Below are positions 1 through 7,674 of a stretch of DNA of 10,611 nt, in pieces. Source of the DNA: Bacillota bacterium (GTDB lineage Bacteria; Bacillota; Clostridia; Lachnospirales; Lachnospiraceae). The position numbers and the translations under genes were made by a program. Below the pieces are notes generated by a model. The model worked only from the letters and a program-made list of their open reading frames with translations, ran no database searches and was not told where the DNA came from. Position 1 is the first letter of the stretch, and each line of letters starts with the position of its first letter. The DNA lies in assembly GCA_023415655.1 (NCBI GenBank), contig JAEZKD010000034.1, positions 1 through 10,611 of the forward strand. Reading direction: 5' to 3'.

Positions 1-1
1 A

Positions 2-292
2 TTAGAAGAAGTCGTTGATACTCTACGTAAGGAATTGAGAGATCGTCATATCAAACGTCTTCAAAAAGGCCATTGTACTACTGAATTAGGATTTATTTAC
101 ACGGATATCTTAACTAACTATGAAAGAGTTTCCGATCATTGTAGTAATATAGCAGTATGTCTACTTCAGGTAAGTGAAAATAGCTTTGAAACGCACAGCT
201 ATCTCCACGATGTGAAATATACAGATGACCAGTCCTTCCATCATCAGTTTGAAGAAGTTCGTAAAAAATATGAGCTTCCTGAGTACAACTAG
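2..292 (+). CDS. Na/Pi cotransporter family protein, C-terminal PhoU-like tail (partial)
   Basis: The frame is open from the window's left edge to a TAG stop, giving 96 visible residues; the start lies outside. The visible part is all helical and soluble and resembles the PhoU-like cytoplasmic tail at the end of Na+/phosphate cotransporters of the NptA/YjbB type. The key signature is ERVSDHCSNI at visible residues 41-50, a variant of the ERIGDHAVNI motif in PhoU proteins, preceded by HIKRLQKG and a helix rich in charged residues. The membrane part that would prove transport is not in the window, so the transporter call is inferred from this tail. It converges with the pst/pho operon, which fits a second phosphate uptake route beside the ABC transporter. 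A free-standing PhoU-like protein is the main alternative. Confidence 0.75.
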   Translation, partial: LEEVVDTLRKELRDRHIKRLQKGHCTTELGFIYTDILTNYERVSDHCSNIAVCLLQVSENSFETHSYLHDVKYTDDQSFHHQFEEVRKKYELPEYN

Positions 293-330
293 ACAGAAGG
301 AACTGACAAGGTAATTCAATTGTCATGAAT

Positions 331-383
331 AAAAAACTACGGCGGGTGTAAAGCAACCCGCCGTTATTATTATTATTTTTTTT
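331..383. terminator. bidirectional intrinsic terminator between convergent genes
   Basis: A perfect 9-bp stem is formed by ACGGCGGGT (339-347) and ACCCGCCGT (356-364) around an 8-nt loop. On the plus strand it is followed by a T-rich tail (365-383). On the minus strand it is followed by the complement of the A run at 331-336. It can therefore stop both the Na/Pi-type gene and the phoB end of the operon. Confidence 0.92.
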
Positions 384-1050
384 AATCTCCAATTTTGTAT
401 CCAACATTACGTACTGTCTTAATGGTTTCTTGGCTTACCCCAAGCTTTTGTCGAAGTGTTTTGATATGCATATCAACCGTTCTTGTCTCACCCTCATAAT
501 CAAATCCCCAGACACGCTCCATGATTCGATCTCTCGATAAAACAATCCCCTGGTTTTCTAAGAGATACCGCAATAGCTCAAATTCCTTATAGGTTAGCTC
601 ACACGGATTGTCATCCACGGTAACACTATGTTTTTCAACATTCATCGAGATACTTTGATATTCAAGTAATCCACTAGTCTCACTCGTGCCTGCTCTTCGC
701 AACAAAGCCTTGACTCTAGATACTAACTCCATAATACCAAATGGTTTTGTAATGTAATCATCTGCACCAAGATCTAAACCTTTTACTTTATCCATCTCCG
801 AGGTCTTTGCTGTCACTAAAATAATCGGTATATTTTTAGTTCTTTTATCTTTACGTAACGTAGCTAAGATACTTAATCCATCCTCATCAGGTAACATAAT
901 ATCTAAAATTATCAGTTTGGGCAATTCTTTGTCCAGTGCACTGTAAAGCTCGGCGCTATGTTCAAAGCAAAGAACCTGAAAGCCACTATTTTTAAGTGCA
1001 TAGCCTTCAATTTCTCTAATATTAATATCATCTTCTACTATATATATCAT
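382..1050 (-). CDS. phoB: PhoB/PhoP-type phosphate response regulator (OmpR family)
   Basis: The 222-residue protein is a full-length OmpR/PhoB-type response regulator. The receiver domain (about 1-120) has acidic residues E6/D7, phosphoacceptor D50 in LIILDIMLP, T80 and K102 in TKPFG. The winged-helix DNA-binding domain (about 127-222) has the recognition-helix stretch VDMHIKTLRQKL at 192-203 and the terminal VRNVGYKIGD. It would be phosphorylated by PhoR, two genes upstream, and activate phosphate genes. I chose the ATG at 1050 because GGGAGGAAAT lies just upstream and the protein then begins directly with the receiver strand MIYIVEDD. The frame stays open to 1134, but that extension overlaps the preceding gene and is not receiver-like. 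It is the last gene of the operon, 14 nt after the HD-domain gene. The family is certain; the phosphate role comes from context. Confidence 0.95.
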   Translation of the reverse strand: MIYIVEDDINIREIEGYALKNSGFQVLCFEHSAELYSALDKELPKLIILDIMLPDEDGLSILATLRKDKRTKNIPIILVTAKTSEMDKVKGLDLGADDYITKPFGIMELVSRVKALLRRAGTSETSGLLEYQSISMNVEKHSVTVDDNPCELTYKEFELLRYLLENQGIVLSRDRIMERVWGFDYEGETRTVDMHIKTLRQKLGVSQETIKTVRNVGYKIGD

Positions 1051-1064
1051 ATTTCCTCCCAAAG

Positions 1065-1724
1065 CTAGAGCAATCTTTGACCATTGATTGTTAATTGAAA
1101 TGAAAGACCTAATTTCTCTGCTGCTTTTCGGCATAACAACATACGATTCATAAAAATCTCAAAATAATCCATCACAGAGCAATTGCTCGTATCAATTTGC
1201 AAGCGAAGTTCGATGAATTTTTCTTCGACATTGATGATCGTTTCTGATTGTTTTGCTGCATAATTTACTCGATCATGAATATCAAAGGTCGTAACATCCT
1301 GATTGCGAACTCTAGTATCACGCACATCTGTCTTATCTGCTAAAATCAAGGCTGCAGCTACTGCATTGACAGGGAACGCTGTCGCTTCGTCATGATTCCC
1401 AATCGCAGTGATAATCGTTGCAATGTCAGAGGCATCTGCTCCCATATTATCAAGGAGACGAAAGGCCATCACTGCACCACTTTGGGCATGATCGATACGG
1501 TTTACAACATTGCCAATATCATGAAGATATCCTGCAATCTGTGCGAGTTCTGCTTCTCTTTCCGGATATCCTAGCTTTAATAAGATGTCACGTGCTAAAA
1601 ATGCAACTCTTCTAACATGAGCAAAGCTATGCTCTGTATATCCCAAAGCAATCAATGTCTCATCTGCTTTTTTGATATAGGTTTGAATTGCTTCGTTTTT
1701 TTCTATTTGTTCAAATGTAATCAT
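1065..1724 (-). CDS. HD-domain metal-dependent phosphohydrolase in the pho operon
   Basis: The 219-residue protein has the HD superfamily pattern: H36 in SFAHVRRV, H68-D69 in GYLHDIGN, H79 in IDHAQSG, H111-D112 in IGNHDEA and D130 in LILADKTDV. All expected metal ligands are present, so it is probably an active phosphohydrolase of the HDIG type acting on nucleotides or other phosphate esters. No membrane segment or fused second domain is seen. The C-terminal part (about 140-219) is outside the core and I do not recognise it. The ATG at 1724 has AAGGAG spaced correctly. It lies 47 nt after phoR and 14 nt before phoB, so it is almost certainly cotranscribed with both. Substrate is unknown; a link to phosphate scavenging or to a nucleotide signal is inference only. 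Confidence 0.88.
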   Translation of the reverse strand: MITFEQIEKNEAIQTYIKKADETLIALGYTEHSFAHVRRVAFLARDILLKLGYPEREAELAQIAGYLHDIGNVVNRIDHAQSGAVMAFRLLDNMGADASDIATIITAIGNHDEATAFPVNAVAAALILADKTDVRDTRVRNQDVTTFDIHDRVNYAAKQSETIINVEEKFIELRLQIDTSNCSVMDYFEIFMNRMLLCRKAAEKLGLSFQLTINGQRLL

Positions 1725-1771
1725 ACATTACTCCTTACACATCCAGTCTATTCACAACCTGCTCTTAATTA

Positions 1772-3169
1772 TCATACAATGATTTGTGGAAGAATACAAG
1801 TAAACGTACTTCCAACATCTACTTTACTCGTCAATTGAATGGTTCCATTGTAATAATGCACCACGTGTTTTACAATGGATAAACCAAGTCCTGTTCCTCC
1901 TACTTTGCGACTTCTTCCCTTATCAATTCGATAAAAACGCTCGAAAATTCTAACTTGAGACTCTTCTGGAATACCAACTCCAGTATCCGATACTTGAATC
2001 TTTAAATCTCCACTTTCGGACGTAATCGTTATTTGAACCTTGCCATTTGGTTTGTTGTATTTGATCGCATTGCTAAGCAAGTTCGAGATAATTTCTCGAA
2101 TATGCTTAATATTGGCATGTACGGCCACAGGTTTACATTCACAGATGATTTCAATCTGATTCTGAAGGGCAATCGGTTGTAGGGAGGTAATCACATCCTC
2201 CACTAAGAGAGTCATACGAATGTCCACCAATGGAACCTCATATTCTCTCGATTCTAGTTGAGAAATCATTAAGATATCATTAATGAGTGTTGTTATATGC
2301 TCGGTTTCATTTAGGACGCGATTCATAAACTCTTTCTTTGTCTCCTCGTCTGGTGTAAAGCCACCTAACATCAGCTCTACGTAGCCTCGAATCGAAGTGA
2401 TTGGCGTTTTTAATTCGTGAGAAGCATTCGCAAAGAACTCCTGACGAACCATTCGTTCAAATTCTAATTTCTTTGTATATTCTTTGACGGATTCTGACAT
2501 TCTAATCGCAGCATCCGTGATTATATTCAGCTCTTCATAGGGACTTAATCCAAACTTCATGTCCTCTGGATTGTCATGATAGCTCTCCATCACATTGACA
2601 ATCTCTTGAAATGGCTTTGTTAATATTCTTGCTAATCTTCTCGCTGAAAAGTAAGCTACGATAAAGGATGCAGAAATACTTAAGAGTATTGCTGGAAACA
2701 ATCGATTTAAGTATTCCACGTTCCCATAAAACGGTATTGCGATTCGTAAGATACAATCACTGCGGGAAGATTTAATCGCAGTATATAGCATTTGACTTTT
2801 GATCGTGTCCGAATACCGGTTGGAATAACCAACTCCCTTGGTAACTGCACCCTTAAATTCTTCACGGTCTGAATGACTTTCCTCTAACTCATAAACTCCA
2901 AGGAAGGTATCGGCTAACACATAACCCTTCGAATCAAATATCGTATACCTTGCTGACTTTGTATCTACAGTTTTAGGTAACTCCATAATTTGCTTTTGAA
3001 GATCTTCATCGTAATCAATCCCACTATCTAATACAAGCAAGCTCATCTTCATATCTTCTTCTGTGATATTACGTATAAAAACACTAAAAACAAGCATAAA
3101 AAGACCTGCCGTTACTAAAATAGTTATCGTTAATACGATTAAGAATCTTTTGATGATTTCCTTCCTCAT
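1772..3169 (-). CDS. phoR: PhoR-type membrane sensor histidine kinase
   Basis: The 465-residue protein has the layout of a sensor kinase. Membrane segment 1 is at about 10-32, an extracytoplasmic region at about 33-155, membrane segment 2 at about 157-176, and a HAMP-like linker at about 176-230. The dimerisation/phosphoacceptor domain has H251 in ASHELKTPITSIRGY. The ATPase domain has the N box NLLSNAIKYN (363-372), G1 DTGVGIP (395-401), F box IFERFYRID and G2 GGTGLGLSIVKH (424-435). All catalytic motifs are intact, so it should phosphorylate PhoB. No clear PAS domain is visible between HAMP and the His domain. The ATG at 3169 has GAGGAAC upstream. It lies 27 nt after phoU, which fits PhoU-dependent control of the kinase. 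The kinase call is certain; the PhoR name rests on its place among pst/phoU/phoB genes. Confidence 0.94.
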   Translation of the reverse strand: MRKEIIKRFLIVLTITILVTAGLFMLVFSVFIRNITEEDMKMSLLVLDSGIDYDEDLQKQIMELPKTVDTKSARYTIFDSKGYVLADTFLGVYELEESHSDREEFKGAVTKGVGYSNRYSDTIKSQMLYTAIKSSRSDCILRIAIPFYGNVEYLNRLFPAILLSISASFIVAYFSARRLARILTKPFQEIVNVMESYHDNPEDMKFGLSPYEELNIITDAAIRMSESVKEYTKKLEFERMVRQEFFANASHELKTPITSIRGYVELMLGGFTPDEETKKEFMNRVLNETEHITTLINDILMISQLESREYEVPLVDIRMTLLVEDVITSLQPIALQNQIEIICECKPVAVHANIKHIREIISNLLSNAIKYNKPNGKVQITITSESGDLKIQVSDTGVGIPEESQVRIFERFYRIDKGRSRKVGGTGLGLSIVKHVVHYYNGTIQLTSKVDVGSTFTCILPQIIV

Positions 3170-3196
3170 TGTTCCTCACATAAACCTTTCTAGTTA

Positions 3197-3859
3197 TTAC
3201 AGAATTCGTACATTATTTAATGAACCAGTCTCATGAAATTCGGTCCATTCACAGATATTAACTGCATGGTCCCCGATTCGTTCCATATACTTTGCAATCA
3301 TTAAGACATCAATGTAACTATCCGCATTCTCTCCATGCTCCTTCATCACTTGAATCACATCCTGTTTCACTTGGTTGAATAAATCATCCACAATATCATC
3401 CATCTGAATGATTTCACGTGCAGCGGTTACATTGCACTGAATAAATGCTTCTATCGCTTTGTGTACCATCTCCTTAGCAACCTCAGCCATCTTTGGAATT
3501 GGTTTCACCATCTCATAATTGCTTTTAATGCTATTCCGTAAAATCAACTCTGAGATATCCGCTGCATGATCCCCGATCCGTTCCATATCCGTCACTACCT
3601 TGAGTGCGGTCGTAACAATGCGTAGATCTCTCGCTACTGGCTGTTGACGTAAAATTAAGGATAAGCAACGAGACTCGATGACACGCTCTATGTCATTGAT
3701 GGTACGATCCCCTTGAATGATATCATTCGCAAGTGTCAGATCATTATTCTTAAATGCTTGAATTACCTTATCAATTGCAGCCTCTATTAAAACACCCATA
3801 TCTCTTAAATTCTCATTTAATATCTCCAACTCATGTTCAAAACTTACTCTAGGTGCCAT
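3197..3859 (-). CDS. phoU: phosphate signalling regulator PhoU
   Basis: This is a 220-residue all-helical cytoplasmic protein with two PhoU repeats. Each repeat carries the metal-binding signature: ERIGDHAADI starting at residue 93 and ERIGDHAVNI starting at 193. Length and two-fold repeat match the PhoU family. PhoU proteins couple the Pst transporter to the PhoR kinase and keep the pho regulon off when phosphate is sufficient. Its position directly after pstB and before phoR fits that role. The ATG at 3859 has GGGAAGG upstream at good distance, and translation starts MAPRVSFEHEL, typical of the family. It lies 41 nt after pstB. Confidence 0.96.
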   Translation of the reverse strand: MAPRVSFEHELEILNENLRDMGVLIEAAIDKVIQAFKNNDLTLANDIIQGDRTINDIERVIESRCLSLILRQQPVARDLRIVTTALKVVTDMERIGDHAADISELILRNSIKSNYEMVKPIPKMAEVAKEMVHKAIEAFIQCNVTAAREIIQMDDIVDDLFNQVKQDVIQVMKEHGENADSYIDVLMIAKYMERIGDHAVNICEWTEFHETGSLNNVRIL

Positions 3860-3900
3860 AAGTATACCTTCCCTTCTATTAATAAATCAATCATAAGAAT

Positions 3901-4659
3901 TCAACCAAATCGTCCAGTAATATAGTCTTCGGTTCTCTTATCCTTAGGTCTCGTAAATAATGTCTCTGTCTCAGCAAATTCTACCATATCTCCCACGAGA
4001 AAGAAAGCAGTAAAGTCTGAGATTCTTGTTGCCTGTTGCATATTGTGAGTCACAATTGCTACCGTATACTTCTCTTTTAACTCACTCATCAAATCTTCTA
4101 TCTTTAAGGTAGAAATGGGATCAAGTGCAGAGGTTGGTTCATCCATTAATAATACTTCTGGCTCCACCGCCAGTGCTCTTGCGATACATAATCTTTGCTG
4201 TTGTCCACCAGATAAACCAAGTGCAGATTTTTTCAAACGGTCCTTCACTTCCTCAAAGAGTGCTGCTCCATGTAACGAACGTTCTACAATCTCATCGAGC
4301 TCTGCTTTTCCTTTGATTCCATGAATTCTAGGTCCATAAGCAATGTTGTCATAGATACTCATCGGAAATGGATTCGGTTGCTGAAAGACCATCCCGACTT
4401 TTTTACGAAGCATTGTAGTATCCACACGATCCCCATAGATATTCTCGCCATCTAGGATCACATCTCCAGTAATTTTAACTCCCTCCACATAATCGTTCAT
4501 ACGATTCAAGGTTTTTAAAAAGGTTGACTTGCCGCATCCAGAAGGTCCAATGAAAGCAGTAATTGCTTTTTCTTTGATTTCCATCTGAATTCCCTTCAGC
4601 GCATGATTGGTTCCATAATATAGATCAAGATTCTTTACATCAATTTTTGTCTTACCCAT
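3901..4659 (-). CDS. pstB: phosphate ABC transporter ATP-binding protein PstB
   Basis: The 252-residue protein is a complete ABC ATPase of the PstB type, which powers phosphate import through PstC/PstA. It has Walker A GPSGCGKST (38-46), the Q-loop in VFQQPNPFP (about 91-99), signature LSGGQQQR (149-156), Walker B VLLMDEP (169-175), SALD D-loop and switch H205 in VTHNMQQA. The stretch FQQPNPFPMSIYDN and the C-terminal TEDYITGRFG are characteristic of PstB rather than other ABC importers. The ATG at 4659 has AGGAGG seven nucleotides or fewer upstream, overlapping the end of pstA, so the two are translationally coupled. Nothing is missing or odd. Confidence 0.97.
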   Translation of the reverse strand: MGKTKIDVKNLDLYYGTNHALKGIQMEIKEKAITAFIGPSGCGKSTFLKTLNRMNDYVEGVKITGDVILDGENIYGDRVDTTMLRKKVGMVFQQPNPFPMSIYDNIAYGPRIHGIKGKAELDEIVERSLHGAALFEEVKDRLKKSALGLSGGQQQRLCIARALAVEPEVLLMDEPTSALDPISTLKIEDLMSELKEKYTVAIVTHNMQQATRISDFTAFFLVGDMVEFAETETLFTRPKDKRTEDYITGRFG

Positions 4660-4667
4660 CGTTCCTC

Positions 4668-5570
4668 CTACTTTTTGCGGTTCACATCAAATTTTCTAGC
4701 CAACAATTTCGTCGCTATATTAATAGCAAATACAATCAACAACAATACGACAGCAATTCCAAATGCAACGTCATATTTTGCTTTACTCATACTTAGATAA
4801 AGTTCAATCGTTAAGGTACCTCCTGATTCCATGATTTTTTCAATCAAGCCTTCCCCATATTCGCCAAACCTAGGAAGGAAATACCCACTTCCTGCAGTAA
4901 ATAACAGCGCAGCAGACTCACCTACAATTCGCCCTACCGATAGAATAATACCTGTAATAATTCCTGGCATTGCAGATGGTAATAAAATCGTACGAATCAT
5001 ATACCATTTTGTCGCACCAATCCCTAAAGCACCATCACGATAGCTCTTTGGCACAGTTTTTAGCGCTTCTTGCGTATTGCGTGTAATCAAAGGAAGTACC
5101 ATGATACTTAACGTAAGCGCACCAGTTAATAAGGAATATGAAAGCCCTAGGGTAACTCCAAAGAATACCATACCGAATAAACCAAAGATAATCGAAGGAA
5201 TACCACTTAAGGTCTCTGTCGTAAATTCAATCATACGAACGAATTTACCTGGCTTAGCATACTCATTTAAGTAGATTGCTGCACCAATTCCAATGGGTGT
5301 CACAATCAGTAAGGTTAAGATTACCATATATAACGTGTTGATGATGTTACCAGCGATTCCTTCCGTTCCATTTAAGGCACTACGAGCTTTCGTAATAAAA
5401 TCAAAGTTAATCTGACCTAAGCCACGATAAAACACATAACCGACAATTCCTACGAAGATCGAAACTGAAATCGCGGCACACAAACACATCAATACTTTTA
5501 AAATAATATCACTTGGTCGTTTTCTTTTATCATATATACTAATTTGATACATACTAATTTTACTTTCCAC
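4668..5570 (-). CDS. pstA: phosphate ABC transporter permease PstA
   Basis: This 300-residue permease has about six membrane segments, near residues 24-50, 77-100, 121-141, 146-165, 203-225 and 268-289. The cytoplasmic coupling loop (EAA-type, about 166-204) contains TQEALKTVPKSYRDGALGIGATKW, split here as TQEALKTVPKSYRDG and ALGIGATKW, which is typical of PstA. With PstC it forms the channel that PstB drives. The start is uncertain. The GTG at 5570 has GGGAG nine nucleotides upstream and overlaps the end of pstC by 11 nt. An ATG at 5552 (residue 7) has a weaker GGAAAG site and would give 294 residues. Both keep the whole membrane domain. The stop codon lies inside the region carrying the pstB ribosome binding site. 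Confidence 0.95.
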   Translation of the reverse strand: MESKISMYQISIYDKRKRPSDIILKVLMCLCAAISVSIFVGIVGYVFYRGLGQINFDFITKARSALNGTEGIAGNIINTLYMVILTLLIVTPIGIGAAIYLNEYAKPGKFVRMIEFTTETLSGIPSIIFGLFGMVFFGVTLGLSYSLLTGALTLSIMVLPLITRNTQEALKTVPKSYRDGALGIGATKWYMIRTILLPSAMPGIITGIILSVGRIVGESAALLFTAGSGYFLPRFGEYGEGLIEKIMESGGTLTIELYLSMSKAKYDVAFGIAVVLLLIVFAINIATKLLARKFDVNRKK

Positions 5571-6522
5571 TACTCAGCTCTCCCTTCTTTAAGATCTTAT
5601 TTAATGCAAGGTTGATGATCATAATAAATACAAACAATACAAGGCCAATCGTAAATAACACCTCTCTATGAGTACCGCTTGCGTAGGACATCTCACTTAC
5701 AATCGCTGTCGTTAAGAAACGAACCGAGTTAAATGGTAATGGCAGATTCACGACAGATCCACTCACTAAGCTAATCGCCATTGCTTCACCAATTGCACGC
5801 CCAATTCCAAGTACAATCGCTGTAATGATACCAGACTTTGCAGAAGGTAGCGTTACCCTTAGAATCGTCTGCATCTTAGTGGCTCCTAAAGCTAACGAAG
5901 AATATCTGGATTGCTTCGGTACCGCACGAATGGCTGAGGTACTAATACTAATCACCGTTGGTAAAATCATAATCGCTAACACGAAAATTGCCGAGATCAA
6001 ATTAGCCCCACCAGTAAATTGATGTGTCGTAGAATCCTTAAACAAATACAACTCTAATTGATACATCAAAGGATTCAGAATGATAATTCCTAAAAGTCCG
6101 TAGACAACAGAGGGGATACCCGCTAATAGCTCAACTGCTGGTTGAATGATAGCTGCCAAACGCTTTCCAGCAATTTCGGTCAAAAAGATGGCTGTTCCAA
6201 CACCAATGGGTACTCCAATTAGGATAGCTGCTGCAGTACCTACAATCGAAGTCAAAATAACATATAAGATACCGTAGCTTGGATCACTTGCCGTAGGCTT
6301 CCATACCGTTCCAAATAGTATCTCCTTTAGTCCCACTTTAAAAATTGCAGGAACTCCCTTCATAATCATATAAATCGTAATCGATGCAACTGCTACAATT
6401 GCAGCAAATGCACAAATCACAAATATGATATTTGCGATTTTTTCTACTCGATCTGCACTGCGAAATCCAGTTCTCTTCATGATAGATTCTGTATTGGATG
6501 GTTTATTTTTTTCTGAACTCAT
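5560..6522 (-). CDS. pstC: phosphate ABC transporter permease PstC
   Basis: This 320-residue permease has a short charged cytoplasmic N-terminus and about six membrane segments, near 29-54, 85-116, 130-150, 175-195, 230-255 and 288-309. The coupling loop at about 195-232 contains TSAIRAVPKQSRYSSLALG followed by ATKMQTILRVTLPSA, the PstC pattern. GRAIGEAMAISLVSG (241-255) is also a PstC hallmark. It pairs with PstA to form the phosphate pore and receives phosphate from PstS. The ATG at 6522 has AAGGTAAGG upstream. It lies 103 nt after pstS, separated by a long hairpin, which may lower its expression relative to the binding protein. Confidence 0.96.
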   Translation of the reverse strand: MSSEKNKPSNTESIMKRTGFRSADRVEKIANIIFVICAFAAIVAVASITIYMIMKGVPAIFKVGLKEILFGTVWKPTASDPSYGILYVILTSIVGTAAAILIGVPIGVGTAIFLTEIAGKRLAAIIQPAVELLAGIPSVVYGLLGIIILNPLMYQLELYLFKDSTTHQFTGGANLISAIFVLAIMILPTVISISTSAIRAVPKQSRYSSLALGATKMQTILRVTLPSAKSGIITAIVLGIGRAIGEAMAISLVSGSVVNLPLPFNSVRFLTTAIVSEMSYASGTHREVLFTIGLVLFVFIMIINLALNKILKKGELSSGK

Positions 6523-6532
6523 ACCTTACCTT

Positions 6533-6603
6533 TCTCACGTATGAGAGGTTGTTACTTCACTCTTATTTCATACTATGAAACAGGCTTCGAGTGAAGCAAC
6601 AAC
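6533..6603 (-). promoter_or_regulatory. pstS-pstC intercistronic hairpin
   Basis: Two 15-nt arms (6548-6562 and 6589-6603) pair at 14 positions with one G-U-type mismatch. The loop holds a second perfect hairpin (TTTCAT at 6566-6571 with ATGAAA at 6575-6580). A small TCTCA/TGAGA hairpin follows at 6533-6546, toward pstC. There is no U run, so it is not a normal terminator. A structure here would protect the 3' end of pstS mRNA or reduce read-through, as is known for other binding-protein-first ABC operons. Confidence 0.7.
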
Positions 6604-6626
6604 TTCTTATCCGTAAATATTAACTA

Positions 6627-7490
6627 TTAATCAACAGTTACTAAACCTACTTTTGTAATGACTTCTTTACCCTCATCAGATTTCAAATACTCAAAGAATG
6701 CCTGAACCAATTCACTTTGTTCACTGATTTCACCCTTAGTAGCCATGATAAATGGACGAGATAAGGCATAACTTCCATCCTTAATATTCTCAGCAGTCGC
6801 TGCAACGGACTCAAAATCAACAGCGATTACGCTATCATCCACAACATCAAGAGAAACATATCCAATTGCTCCTTCGGTTGCTACCACCTGAGCCATCACT
6901 GCTCCCGTATTATCAAGCTCATTGGCATAAGCACATTGATCCGTAATATCAAGAATCTCTTCGAATGCACCTCTTGTTCCAGAACTTGCTTCTCTACCAA
7001 TTACAACGATTGGAGAATCCTTGCCGCCAAGCTCACTCCAGTTTCGAATCTCACCTTTATAAATTGCAACTAACTGATCCTTAGTAACACCTGTTACTGT
7101 ATTTGCCTTATTTACAATCACTGCAATACCGTCAATTGCTACAATATTCTCAACTGCGCCAGCTGCAATTTCACTTTCCTTCAAATTTCTAGAAGAATTA
7201 CCGATATCCGCAGTACCATTGATAACTGCCTCTATACCAGCACCAGAGCCAACGAACTCTGCATTCACAGTAACCCTTCTGTTCTTATTCATATAATCTT
7301 CAGCTACAGCAAGCGCTAACTTCTCCATCGAAGTGGAACCCACCATCGTAATCGTACCACTTATTTTACTATCTGTTTCAGATGTATCAGTTGAATCGTC
7401 TTTTTTCCCACATCCAATTAACATCGTACCCATCATAGAAACACTAACTACTAACACAAATGCTTTCTTTATCCATTTCTTAATCCTCAT
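6627..7490 (-). CDS. pstS: phosphate-binding lipoprotein PstS
   Basis: This 287-residue secreted binding protein captures phosphate outside the membrane for PstC/PstA/PstB. The N-terminus is a lipoprotein signal: positively charged RIKKWIKKA, a hydrophobic stretch, then lipobox MLIGC with the lipidated cysteine at residue 27. A serine/threonine/aspartate-rich linker follows. Ligand-binding features include GSTSM (51-55), VGSGAG (from about 80), SSRNL (99-103) and REASSGTRGAF (166-176), which match PstS phosphate loops. I chose the ATG at 7490 because AAGGAG is nine nucleotides upstream and the signal peptide then has normal length. The frame continues upstream to 7529 through further starts (ATG 7511, ATG 7499, TTG 7529) that lack good ribosome binding sites. 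It is the first gene of the operon and lies behind a putative Pho box. Confidence 0.96.
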   Translation of the reverse strand: MRIKKWIKKAFVLVVSVSMMGTMLIGCGKKDDSTDTSETDSKISGTITMVGSTSMEKLALAVAEDYMNKNRRVTVNAEFVGSGAGIEAVINGTADIGNSSRNLKESEIAAGAVENIVAIDGIAVIVNKANTVTGVTKDQLVAIYKGEIRNWSELGGKDSPIVVIGREASSGTRGAFEEILDITDQCAYANELDNTGAVMAQVVATEGAIGYVSLDVVDDSVIAVDFESVAATAENIKDGSYALSRPFIMATKGEISEQSELVQAFFEYLKSDEGKEVITKVGLVTVD

Positions 7491-7547
7491 ATACTCCATC
7501 TCCTTTTCCATTTTAGATAATTTTTTCAATTCTCTTGCTACCTATAA

Positions 7548-7622
7548 ATTATCACAGTACACCCCCCCTTCACTATCATGTTAAAGTATAGGTTCTGTAA
7601 AATTTGGATAAAGTTTTGTAAA
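7548..7622 (-). promoter_or_regulatory. pstS promoter region with putative Pho box
   Basis: Reading the minus strand, TTTACA (7617-7622), TTTATC (7607-7612), TTTACA (7596-7601) and TATACT (7585-7590) follow each other with spacers of 4, 5 and 5 nt. This 10-11 base periodicity resembles PhoB/PhoP direct-repeat boxes (B. subtilis PhoP sites are TTAACA-like with about 5-nt spacing). TATACT could itself be the -10 element. A second candidate is the extended -10 TGTGATAAT at 7548-7556. The true start site cannot be chosen from sequence alone. The leader would be roughly 50-90 nt. Confidence 0.65.
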
Positions 7623-7630
7623 ATCTAATT

Positions 7631-7672
7631 AAAAAAGGAGAAGTGTGGGAATACTCCCTAAACTTCTCCTTT
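7631..7672 (-). terminator. intrinsic terminator for the AraC-type gene transcript
   Basis: AAAGGAGAAGT (7634-7644) pairs perfectly with ACTTCTCCTTT (7662-7672), and an inner GGGA/TCCC stem (7647-7650 with 7655-7658) extends it. On the minus strand the stem runs into TTTTTT then AATTAG, a good U tail. The plus-strand side has only three Ts. It would end transcripts coming from the AraC-type gene after the repeat array, just before the pstS Pho box. Confidence 0.85.
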
Positions 7673-7674
7673 AC

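Noticed and set aside
114..407. 97-residue minus-strand ORF opposite the Na/Pi-type gene
   Set aside because: It runs through the terminator stem and antisense to a conserved PhoU-like tail, and its product resembles nothing.
1051..1134. N-terminal extension of the response regulator to an ATG at 1134
   Set aside because: It overlaps the HD-domain gene in another frame, is not receiver-like, and the ATG at 1050 has an excellent GGGAGGAAAT site.
4115..4324. Plus-strand ORFs inside pstB, pstA and pstC
   Set aside because: They are antisense shadows of strongly conserved transporter genes and lack ribosome binding sites.
7491..7529. Longer PstS start at TTG 7529 or ATG 7511
   Set aside because: No good ribosome binding site, and it would add 13 or 7 charged residues in front of a normal lipoprotein signal peptide.
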